A DNA stretch of 64,000 nucleotides. It comes from an uncultured Lachnospiraceae bacterium. Its GTDB lineage: Bacteria > Bacillota > Clostridia > Lachnospirales > Lachnospiraceae. Positions 32,230 to 39,360 of this stretch are shown here, piece by piece (position 1 is the first letter of the stretch; the number at the start of each line of letters is the position of its first letter). The notes below the pieces were generated by a model. The model saw nothing but the letters and a program-made list of their open reading frames with translations, searched no databases and had not been told where the DNA came from. The translations under genes were made by a program, and so were the position numbers. The stretch spans positions 1-64,000 of the forward strand of contig CADANF010000012.1 in assembly GCA_902789175.1 (NCBI GenBank). The letters run 5' to 3'.

Positions 32230-33255
32230 ATGAAAAGAGGTATTTGTACAATTGTATCATTGAATTATTTTGCGCAGGCAGTGAGCCTGATGAAAAACGT
32301 GAAAAAGTTTCATCCGGAAGCAGAGCTTCATGTTTTACTTGTGGATAGGGTACAGAGTGCAGAAGTAACTGAAAAATTAAAGGAATATGAGGGGGTTGCA
32401 AAACTATATACTGTAGAAGAGATAGGAATTCCTGACATGATCAGTATGGCATTTAAGTATGATGTAGTAGAGTTAAATACTGCAGTTAAGCCATTTTTTA
32501 TGGAATTTTTACTTTCTGAATATCAGTATGATAATCTTATCTATATTGATGCGGACATTTTACTGTTCCACAAAATGGATAGAATCTATGAGGAATTAGA
32601 AAAGCATTCAGTAATCTTAACACCACATCTTATTTCTGTTGAGGAAGATGTAGATACTCGTATTTCAAAGACACAGGATTTCTTAAGATATGGCATCTAC
32701 AATCTTGGATTTATTGCGGTTCGCAATAATGAAGCAGGAAGAGAAGCGGTTCGCTGGTGGAAGCATAAGCTTCATGAGAAGTGCTATTTAAGCAAAGAAG
32801 AATTCCTTGCATGGGATCAGAAGTGGATGGATTTTGCGCCTGCATTATTAGATGATGTCTATATTTTAAGAGATAAGGGGCATAATGTGGCATTCTGGAA
32901 TATTCAGGGAAGAGTTATTTCAGAAAAGGATGGAGAGTATTTTGTAAATGATACAGTTCCACTTGTTTTCTACCATTTCAGTCATTACCGTTTAGTAAAT
33001 AGGGATAAGATTGCAAATGTTGAGCAAAAGACTCGTAGAATATCATTATCTGAGAGAAAGGATTTAGAGCCGCTCTTTGATATCTATTATCAGAGTGTAA
33101 TGGAAAATGATTTTGATTTCTTTAGCAAGATTCCTTATGGATATAAATTCTATGATGATGGTGAAGTTATCAGTAAGGAAGATAGAGATGCTTATAAGAA
33201 GCTATTAGAGAATGGAAAAGTAGGAAAAGAAAATCCATTTGCTATTGCTATATAA
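32230..33255 (+). CDS. glycosyltransferase (GT-A fold, GT8-like)
   Basis: 341 residues from the ATG at 32230, which has AGGAGG seven bases upstream; the frame is open to 32200 without a start signal. GICTIVSLNYFAQAVSLMKN opens a nucleotide-sugar-binding fold, and the metal-binding DxD motif lies in LIYIDADILLF near residue 97. GFIAVRNNEAG and WDQKWMDFAPALL fit GT8-type and related transferases. It is co-transcribed with the BtrH-like gene and closed by a strong terminator, so the two probably act on one product. Confidence 0.72.
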   Translation: MKRGICTIVSLNYFAQAVSLMKNVKKFHPEAELHVLLVDRVQSAEVTEKLKEYEGVAKLYTVEEIGIPDMISMAFKYDVVELNTAVKPFFMEFLLSEYQYDNLIYIDADILLFHKMDRIYEELEKHSVILTPHLISVEEDVDTRISKTQDFLRYGIYNLGFIAVRNNEAGREAVRWWKHKLHEKCYLSKEEFLAWDQKWMDFAPALLDDVYILRDKGHNVAFWNIQGRVISEKDGEYFVNDTVPLVFYHFSHYRLVNRDKIANVEQKTRRISLSERKDLEPLFDIYYQSVMENDFDFFSKIPYGYKFYDDGEVISKEDRDAYKKLLENGKVGKENPFAIAI

Positions 33256-33281
33256 ACGTACGTAAAAAATAGAAATGTCAA

Positions 33282-33322
33282 AAAACCCCGTCAGCGGGCA
33301 TTAGCCCGCTGACGGGGTTTTT
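33282..33322. terminator. strong bidirectional terminator
   Basis: An 18-bp stem (AAAACCCCGTCAGCGGGC pairing with GCCCGCTGACGGGGTTTT) with loop ATTA and T runs on both strands. It ends the glycosyltransferase transcript and may also serve the leftward gene at 33353. Confidence 0.95.
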
Positions 33323-33352
33323 TGCGGTCTTTATTCTATGTTTTGCTGGTTA

Positions 33353-33640
33353 TTAAAAAAACTGATTTATGAAATAACCGCTCACTCCAAGTCCTATGAT
33401 TGAAAGAATAAGTCCTATGATCAAAATAACCTTGATCAGTTTAGCTGCGATCCGCTGCCATTTAACTTCTGAATTACAGTATTTCTTAAATAACCCTGTT
33501 GCGCCGCCTATTATAAGCAGGACAGTTGAAATCAGAAGTCCTGCAACAGAAGCAAATATTGTACCAGCCAGCAGTAATAAGATAACGATCAAAGCTGGTA
33601 TCATAAAGAGTAAGAGAACAATAACAAGACACCCGCCCAT
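33353..33640 (-). CDS. small membrane protein
   Basis: 95 residues with three hydrophobic spans: one at the N-terminus (VIVLLLFMIPALIVILLLLA), one in the middle (GLLISTVLLIIGG) and one at the end (VILIIGLILSIIGLGVSGYF), with a basic loop between. AAGGAGG lies nine bases before the ATG. No family is recognised. It sits alone between the glycosyltransferase and ArsC-like genes. Confidence 0.6.
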   Translation of the reverse strand: MGGCLVIVLLLFMIPALIVILLLLAGTIFASVAGLLISTVLLIIGGATGLFKKYCNSEVKWQRIAAKLIKVILIIGLILSIIGLGVSGYFINQFF

Positions 33641-33760
33641 ATCATTTTTCCTCCTTAAAGGTATGATCCCAAAGTATAGTTTCCTGAAAAATTATATTAT
33701 ATAATGGCAGAAGGTGTCAAAGTTTAGACATAAAGTAAAAGATAAGGAAGTGTTTAGTGT

Positions 33761-34102
33761 ATGAATATACAGATCTTTGGAACAAAAAAATGCAGCGATA
33801 CAAGAAAAGCTGAGAGATTTTTTAAGGAACGTGGGATTAAATTTCAATTTGTTGATATGAAAGAAAAAGGTATGAGTAAGGGGGAATTCAATTCTGTAGC
33901 CGGGGCTAACGGCGGCATCGATAATATGATAGATACAAACTCGAAGGATAAGGATACTCTTCTTATGATCCAATATATAGCAGAGGAAGATAAGTTAGAA
34001 AAAATATTAGAAAATCCTCAGGTGATAAAAACTCCTGTAGTAAGAAATGGTAAACAGTCGACTATTGGTTATCAGCCGGAAATTTGGAAAAAATGGAATT
34101 AG
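33761..34102 (+). CDS. ArsC/Spx-family thioredoxin-fold protein
   Basis: 113 residues. FGTKKCSDTRKAERFFKERGI has the single N-terminal Cys of ArsC-family reductases (CxxT rather than CxxC), and KTPVVRNGKQSTIGYQPE contains the family's conserved 'P-V' and 'G-x-x-P-E' region. Arsenate reductases, Spx regulators and YffB-like proteins share the fold. No ars genes are near, so a role in redox regulation or an uncharacterised reductase is as likely. It has its own start signals and precedes the NAD operon promoter. Confidence 0.75.
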   Translation: MNIQIFGTKKCSDTRKAERFFKERGIKFQFVDMKEKGMSKGEFNSVAGANGGIDNMIDTNSKDKDTLLMIQYIAEEDKLEKILENPQVIKTPVVRNGKQSTIGYQPEIWKKWN

Positions 34103-34123
34103 AATTTTAAGTTTATTTTCAAA

Positions 34124-34191
34124 TTAAGTATTGACATAATACCTAAGCGGTGTATAATGAAGTCATACTTAAGTATTGAACTAATACTTAA
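34124..34191 (+). promoter_or_regulatory. promoter with two matching operators for the NAD salvage operon
   Basis: TTGACA (34131-34136) and TATAAT (34153-34158) are spaced by 16 bases with an extended TG. Operator 1 at 34124-34146 is TTAAGTATT, five bases, AATACCTAA, overlapping the -35 box. Operator 2 at 34169-34191 is TTAAGTATT, five bases, AATACTTAA, a perfect dyad just before the ribosome binding site. Identical arms and spacers 45 bases apart flank the -10 box, ideal for repression. The next gene encodes an NrtR-like regulator, so self-regulation is likely. Confidence 0.85.
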
Positions 34192-34204
34192 AAGGAGGAG
34201 GAGA

Positions 34205-35029
34205 ATGAAGAAAGCAGTAAATAAGGATGGACTTACAGAAGAAGAATTTTTAAAACAGTATGATCCAGGGGATTATAACAGACCTTCTGTAACGGCTGAT
34301 ATACTTATCCTTGGGATGAATGAAGATTATTCGTCTCTTAAGTTACTTCTTATAAAGAGGGGGAATCATCCATTTCTTGGTTCCTGGGCTTTGCCTGGAG
34401 GATTTGTAGAGGAAAATGAAACAGCTCACAAGGCTGCTAAAAGAGAGCTTGAAGAAGAGACAGGACTTACAGGAATATATCTTGATCAGATCTATACTTT
34501 TTCAAAACCAAAGAGAGATCCAAGAACCTGGGTAATAACAATTGCATATCTTGCTCTTGTTCCTAACCTTGCAGAAGTTGAAGGAAGAGATGATGCTGAT
34601 GACTGTGCCTGGTTTGATCTTAAGTTTACGGATAAAGCTATTGAACTTTATAACGAAGAAAGAGATGTACAGATAGTTTATGATCTTCGCAAGGAAAGCT
34701 TTAAGAATGGGGCCATAAGATATGAAAATTATATTCCAAGCCTTGTAAGTGAAGAAAGACTTGCTTTTGACCATGTAGAGATACTTATTGAAGCAATAAA
34801 AAAATTAAGAGAACAGATCAATTATAATAATCAGGCTTTTTGTCTTGTGGATGAAACATTTACATTGCCGGAATTACAGGCGGTATATGAGACGGTTCTT
34901 GGAAGGCCATTATATAAGAAAAGTTTTAGAGATATGATAAGCGACCGGGTGGAAGAAACCGGAAATGATAAAACCTCTAAAACAAAGAGTGGAAGAAAGT
35001 GTAAAGAATATAGATTTAAGGAGGAATAG
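34205..35029 (+). CDS. nrtR: NrtR-like Nudix-domain transcriptional regulator
   Basis: 274 residues from the ATG at 34205 with AGGAGGAGG before it; the longer frame from 34157 runs through the operator. Residues 35-165 are a Nudix domain (LLLIKRGNHPFLGSWALPGGFVEENE then the box RELEEETGL); the C-terminal part is the winged HTH of NrtR regulators (TLPELQAVYETVLGRPLYKKSFRDMI). NrtR proteins repress NAD genes and sense ADP-ribose-related ligands. Here it is the first gene of the NAD salvage operon, 3 bases before pncA. Confidence 0.9.
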   Translation: MKKAVNKDGLTEEEFLKQYDPGDYNRPSVTADILILGMNEDYSSLKLLLIKRGNHPFLGSWALPGGFVEENETAHKAAKRELEEETGLTGIYLDQIYTFSKPKRDPRTWVITIAYLALVPNLAEVEGRDDADDCAWFDLKFTDKAIELYNEERDVQIVYDLRKESFKNGAIRYENYIPSLVSEERLAFDHVEILIEAIKKLREQINYNNQAFCLVDETFTLPELQAVYETVLGRPLYKKSFRDMISDRVEETGNDKTSKTKSGRKCKEYRFKEE

Positions 35030-35032
35030 TTT

Positions 35033-35560
35033 ATGAAGAATGTATTAGTTGTGATTGATATGCAGAAGGATTTTATCACAGACGCATTAAGAAATGAGGA
35101 TGCAATAAAGATCGTACCTTATGTTAAGAAAAAAATAGATGAAGCTAAAGAAAATGGTGATACTATCATTTATACAAGAGATACTCATGGTGAGGATTAT
35201 ATGGAAACAGTGGAAGGAAAGAATCTTCCGGTTAAACACTGTATCAAGGGAAGTGATGGATGGCAGATAATCCCAGAACTGAATTCTAAGGAAAATGCTA
35301 CAATGATAATCGATAAGGAAACATTTGGTTCAAGAGATCTGGCTGAGTATTTTAAGGAAAATGCAGACGATATAGATGAAGTAGAATTTATCGGAGTATG
35401 CACAGATATCTGTGTTATCTCAAATGTACTTCTTACAAAGGCTATGATCCCCAATAAGAATATCATAGTTGATGCAAAAGGATGTGCTGGTGTTACAAAG
35501 GAATCACATGATACAGCACTTGCTGCTATGAAGGCTTGTCACATAAAGATCCTTGATTAA
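35033..35560 (+). CDS. pncA: nicotinamidase / isochorismatase-family hydrolase
   Basis: 175 residues. It has the catalytic triad pattern of the family: Asp9 in VVIDMQKDF, a Lys in the middle region, and the nucleophile Cys127 in GVCTDICV. Nicotinamidase converts nicotinamide to nicotinate. Its place between nrtR and the nicotinate-mononucleotide genes makes PncA the likely function over other isochorismatase-like activities. AAGGAGG precedes the ATG. Confidence 0.9.
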   Translation: MKNVLVVIDMQKDFITDALRNEDAIKIVPYVKKKIDEAKENGDTIIYTRDTHGEDYMETVEGKNLPVKHCIKGSDGWQIIPELNSKENATMIIDKETFGSRDLAEYFKENADDIDEVEFIGVCTDICVISNVLLTKAMIPNKNIIVDAKGCAGVTKESHDTALAAMKACHIKILD

Positions 35561-35575
35561 GAAGGGAAGAAGAAT

Positions 35576-36097
35576 ATGAAAAAAGTTGGAATCGTATTTG
35601 GATGCTTTATTCCTCTTCATGAGGGGCATGTAAAGAGTATGATACGTCCTGCATTAGAACAAAATGATGAGATAATCCTTGGAGTGTGTGGATATGATGA
35701 GGATAGAGGTAAGTTATTTTTACCTTTCAGAAAAAGAATTGAACTGATGCAAAAAAAGTATAAGAAGAATAAAAAAGTTACTATTTCTGTTGTTGATGAC
35801 AGGAAGATAGGACTTACAGGTACATTTTCAGAAGAAGCTTGGCGTATTTGGTCTAATGAATTATTTAAAAACGCAGGCTATAATGAAAATGAGGAAGATA
35901 TTGCTTATACATGGTATACTGGGGAAGACAGCTACATAGAAAAACTGGAAAAGATATTCCCGCATCATAAATTTATAAAACTGGATAGGGGAGAGATAAA
36001 TATCTCAGGGACAGAGATAAGAAATGATCCAAAAAAATATGTAGATGTTATAGATAAAACGTTTAGAGATTATCTTAAAGAGCAAAAACTAATATAA
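35576..36097 (+). CDS. NMN/NaMN adenylyltransferase-like nucleotidyltransferase (NadR/NadM type)
   Basis: 173 residues. GCFIPLHEGH is the nucleotidyltransferase HxGH-type motif (G-x-F-x-P-x-H-x-G-H), and ISGTEIRNDP fits the second conserved motif (I-S-x-T-x-x-R). The size and motifs fit the NadR N-terminal/NadM group rather than NadD. It should make the dinucleotide from the mononucleotide produced by PncB. Strict substrate preference (NMN or NaMN) cannot be told. It lies between pncA and pncB in the operon. Confidence 0.8.
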   Translation: MKKVGIVFGCFIPLHEGHVKSMIRPALEQNDEIILGVCGYDEDRGKLFLPFRKRIELMQKKYKKNKKVTISVVDDRKIGLTGTFSEEAWRIWSNELFKNAGYNENEEDIAYTWYTGEDSYIEKLEKIFPHHKFIKLDRGEINISGTEIRNDPKKYVDVIDKTFRDYLKEQKLI

Positions 36098-36115
36098 GTT
36101 GGAGGAAGGTGCGTT

Positions 36116-37324
36116 ATGAAATTACCACAGATAATTAAGAGTTTATTGGAGACAGATCTATACAAGTTTAGTATGGGAATGACAATCTATCATCAGTTCC
36201 CTTCATATACAACAACCTGGACATTTAAATGCAGAAATAAAGATGTTCATTTTACAAAGGAAATGGTTGAAGAAATAAGAGAACAGATAAAGGCTTATTG
36301 TGAGCTGCATTTTAAAGAAGATGAGCTGGATTATTTAAGGACCATCAAATGGTTAAAGCCTGACTATATTGATTTCTTAAGATTGTGGCATCCCAGATAT
36401 GAGGATTTTGAGATCACAGAAGATGCAGAATGCGGACTTGCAATTGATGCAAGAGGAACATGGCTTAATTCTTCTATGTATGAGATCCCTACTCTTGCTA
36501 TAGTAAATGAAGTATATTTTAAAATGGCTTATGATTATAACGAATTACTTGAGTCATTTAAGGAAAGACTGGATGCTAAGGTAAAGAGAATCTATGATAA
36601 TTCAATCTATCTTGGAACATTTTCAGAATTTGGACTTCGCCGTAGATTATCTGCAGAAGCTCAGGAGCTGGCAGTTAAGAAACTTGTGGAAGTATCTGGA
36701 AGATCCAGTTCGAATTTTATCGGAACATCAAATGTTTATCTTGCAAGAAAGTATAATCTGCTTCCTGTTGGTACCATGGCTCATGAATATATCATGTGCG
36801 TAGGACAGGGAGAAAATAAGCATAATGCAGCATATTCAAACTGGTATGCACTTAATGCCTGGATCAAGGAATATTCAGTACTTAATGGTATCGCACTTAC
36901 TGATACCATTACAACAGATGTATTCCTGAAGGATTTCCAGCTTACGTTTGCAACAATGTTCAATGGTGTACGTCATGATTCAGGTGACCCATATGAATGG
37001 GGTGAAAAGATGATAAAGCATTATGAAAGCCTTGGAATTGATCCAAAGACAAAGACACTTCTTTTCTCAGATAGTCTGGATTTTGACAGAGCATCTAAAC
37101 TGTTCTATCACTTCAATAACAGGATCAAGGTAGCATTTGGTATAGGAACTTATATTTCAAATGATACTAAGGTTCCAGCTCTTAATATTGTTATGAAAAC
37201 CACAGAATGTAACGGACATCCTGTGGCAAAGATTTCTGATACACCAGGTAAGGGAATGTGTAAAGATGCAGAATATGTTGATTATCTTAAACGTACTCTT
37301 AAATGGAGAATGGATCACGAATAA
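36116..37324 (+). CDS. pncB: nicotinate phosphoribosyltransferase
   Basis: 402 residues. LLETDLYKFSMGMTIYHQFP is the PncB N-terminal signature, and GTSNVYLARKYNLLPVGTMAHEYIM contains the conserved His-bearing region; FNGVRHDSGDPYEWGEKMI is the phosphoribosyl-binding segment. It makes nicotinate mononucleotide from nicotinate and PRPP. GGAGGAAGG precedes the ATG. Gaps to its neighbours are under 20 bases, supporting one transcript with nrtR-pncA-nadE. Confidence 0.94.
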   Translation: MKLPQIIKSLLETDLYKFSMGMTIYHQFPSYTTTWTFKCRNKDVHFTKEMVEEIREQIKAYCELHFKEDELDYLRTIKWLKPDYIDFLRLWHPRYEDFEITEDAECGLAIDARGTWLNSSMYEIPTLAIVNEVYFKMAYDYNELLESFKERLDAKVKRIYDNSIYLGTFSEFGLRRRLSAEAQELAVKKLVEVSGRSSSNFIGTSNVYLARKYNLLPVGTMAHEYIMCVGQGENKHNAAYSNWYALNAWIKEYSVLNGIALTDTITTDVFLKDFQLTFATMFNGVRHDSGDPYEWGEKMIKHYESLGIDPKTKTLLFSDSLDFDRASKLFYHFNNRIKVAFGIGTYISNDTKVPALNIVMKTTECNGHPVAKISDTPGKGMCKDAEYVDYLKRTLKWRMDHE

Positions 37325-37341
37325 AAAAAGAGAGGTGTAAA

Positions 37342-38112
37342 ATGCTTAATTTTAATGTAGAAGAAGTAGTAGAAAAAAATACTAACTATTTAAGAGATTT
37401 CTTTAACGGATTTTCAGAAAAGTCAGTAGCAGTTATAGGAATTTCCGGCGGTAAGGATTCAACAGTCGCAGCGGCAATGCTCGCAAAGGCTCTGGGTAAG
37501 GAAAGAGTTATCGGTGTTATGATGCCTAATGGAGTTCAGGCGGATATTGAAGATTCAAAGCAGGTTTGTGAAGCAATAGGTATAAAGCATACGACTGTTA
37601 ATATCGAGGCTATGTTTAATGCAGCTCGTGCTACATTTGAAGCAGATGAAAATATTACCTTAACTCCACAGCTTTTAACAAATTTAGCACCTCGTCTCAG
37701 AATGACTACTCTTTATGCAGTAGCTCAGGGACAGGAAGTTCCAGCTTTTGTTATAAATACATGCAATCGTTCTGAAGATTATGTTGGATATTCAACAAAG
37801 TATGGAGATGCTGCTGGCGATGTATCAGTATTACAGGATCTTCTTGTTACAGAAGTGAGAGCAGTGGGGGATTATTTAGGACTTCCTTCTTTTCTGGTTC
37901 ATAAGACTCCAAGTGACGGACTTTGCGGAAAGACAGATGAGGATAATCTGGGCTTTACATATGATGAGCTGGATAAATATATAATGTGGATCGATGAAGG
38001 AGAGAATGGTGAGTGCCCTATCAGTGCTGAACTTAAGGAAAAGATCGATAGAAAGCATACAGCAAATCTTCACAAATTAAAAACAATTCCTTCATTTGCA
38101 AGAAATAACTAA
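37342..38112 (+). CDS. nadE: NAD synthase, ammonia-dependent type
   Basis: 256 residues from the ATG at 37342 (AGAGAGG upstream); the frame is open to 37303 inside pncB. The ATP pyrophosphatase P-loop is ISGGKDSTVAAAML, followed by NLAPRLRMTTLYAVAQ and TCNRSEDYVGYSTKYGD, and KTPSDGLCGKTDEDNLGFTYDELD near the end. There is no glutaminase (nitrilase) domain, so it uses ammonia. It completes the pathway from nicotinamide to NAD. Confidence 0.95.
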   Translation: MLNFNVEEVVEKNTNYLRDFFNGFSEKSVAVIGISGGKDSTVAAAMLAKALGKERVIGVMMPNGVQADIEDSKQVCEAIGIKHTTVNIEAMFNAARATFEADENITLTPQLLTNLAPRLRMTTLYAVAQGQEVPAFVINTCNRSEDYVGYSTKYGDAAGDVSVLQDLLVTEVRAVGDYLGLPSFLVHKTPSDGLCGKTDEDNLGFTYDELDKYIMWIDEGENGECPISAELKEKIDRKHTANLHKLKTIPSFARNN

Positions 38113-38148
38113 ATAAGATATCATTAAACATGAGATGATAAATATTTT

Positions 38149-38172
38149 CTGGCGGCGCAAGCCGCCAGTTTA
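38149..38172 (+). terminator. hairpin after the NAD operon
   Basis: CTGGCGGC / GCCGCCAG stem with a GCAA loop followed by TTTAATTTTA; the T run is weak but the position directly after nadE fits a terminator. Confidence 0.7.
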
Positions 38173-38198
38173 ATTTTATTTAGGAAGGGGATAAGACG

Positions 38199-39209
38199 GT
38201 GTTTAAAAGGGGATATCTAAAACTTGCAGCAGGACTCTTGGTGCTATGTCTCGCGGGATGCAGCATTGAAGGTGTCAGCGGTGGTAAAGATAATGGTGAG
38301 ATCGCTGGAAATGTAAGAGCCGATTCAGATAACAGCAATATTAATAACGATAAGTATGAGATAAATCCAGAAGAAGGAAAAGATATGATAGAGAAAGATA
38401 AACCAGTACCATTTTCTTATATACCAAATCAGAAAGATGCAGAAGACGAAAGAGAGATAGTATGCTGGGGAGACAGCATGACAGAAGGATATGGTTCAAC
38501 AGAAGGGGCAGTTGAAAGAGACGGAGTTGTTTATGATATATCAGGGCTTTCATATCCGGAAATGCTGGCTGGTCTTACAGGACTTCATACATTTAATTTT
38601 GGAGTGAGCGGTGCTAATTCCCTTGAGATCTGTATGATGCAGGGAGCTTATCCAATGAATACAGAAAATATGGAAAAGATAACAGCAGATGGAAGAAACA
38701 GCAGAATAAGAGCTTCAGTTGTAAAAGAAGGCAAAGATCATTTAGGAGACATTCTCATTCTTGAAATAGGAAGTAACGGTGGATGGGAAGACGATTATCA
38801 GGTCCTTATTGACCAGTACAGGGCGATGATCGAGCATTCCGGATGTGAGGATTATATTATAGTTGGCGATACGGATGATATGGGTAATTCAGCTTCATCA
38901 AAAGTTGTTGAAGAGGAAGATGTTTCCTATACTGAGGAAAATGGATATAAAGCAATTTATGAAACATCATGGGACAAGGCTTTAGAGGATGCTTTTGGAG
39001 AACATTTTATCAATATGAGAGCATATATATTACAAAATGGTATGGATATGTGTCATCTTACACCATCTGAGGAAGAGGAATATCAGCTTTCAGCAGGAAT
39101 GATCCCGGATCAGTTAAGAAGCGACTGGACACATTTTACCTGTTATGGATATTATGTTCAGGCAGTTGGTATTTATGAAAAAGGAGTTGAGCTGGGATAC
39201 TGGAAATAA
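38199..39209 (+). CDS. lipoprotein SGNH/GDSL-type hydrolase
   Basis: 336 residues from a GTG with AGGAAGGGG upstream. The signal LKLAAGLLVLCLAGC carries a lipobox, so Cys21 or so should be lipid-anchored. After a Ser/Asn/Asp-rich linker, VCWGDSMTEGYG is the SGNH block I (G-D-S), NFGVSGANS contains the oxyanion Gly, ILEIGSNGGW the G-x-N block and DWTHFTCYG a final D-x-x-H. Such enzymes deacylate carbohydrates or lipids at the cell surface. It precedes the GH94 genes but has a separate start. Confidence 0.85.
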   Translation: MFKRGYLKLAAGLLVLCLAGCSIEGVSGGKDNGEIAGNVRADSDNSNINNDKYEINPEEGKDMIEKDKPVPFSYIPNQKDAEDEREIVCWGDSMTEGYGSTEGAVERDGVVYDISGLSYPEMLAGLTGLHTFNFGVSGANSLEICMMQGAYPMNTENMEKITADGRNSRIRASVVKEGKDHLGDILILEIGSNGGWEDDYQVLIDQYRAMIEHSGCEDYIIVGDTDDMGNSASSKVVEEEDVSYTEENGYKAIYETSWDKALEDAFGEHFINMRAYILQNGMDMCHLTPSEEEEYQLSAGMIPDQLRSDWTHFTCYGYYVQAVGIYEKGVELGYWK

Positions 39210-39231
39210 GCCTTATTCCTGCGGCAATAAT

Positions 39232-39245
39232 TGGAAACGTTATCA
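39232..39245. promoter_or_regulatory. cre-like / LacI-family operator
   Basis: TGGAAACGTTATCA matches the catabolite-responsive element pattern TGWNANCGNTNWCA with one mismatch. It lies about 115 bases before the first GH94 gene, in the only gap of this operon large enough for a promoter. CcpA or a LacI-family sugar regulator is a plausible binder. Sequence match only. Confidence 0.5.
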
Positions 39246-39360
39246 ATTCAAATTAGTTCATGATTTTGATAAGAGTTTCATAAATGTGATATAGTTTTTA
39301 ACTTCGATTTAGTAATTTAGGGTTGAGGGTAAGCACCTATTTTATTAAATTGGAGGAAAC

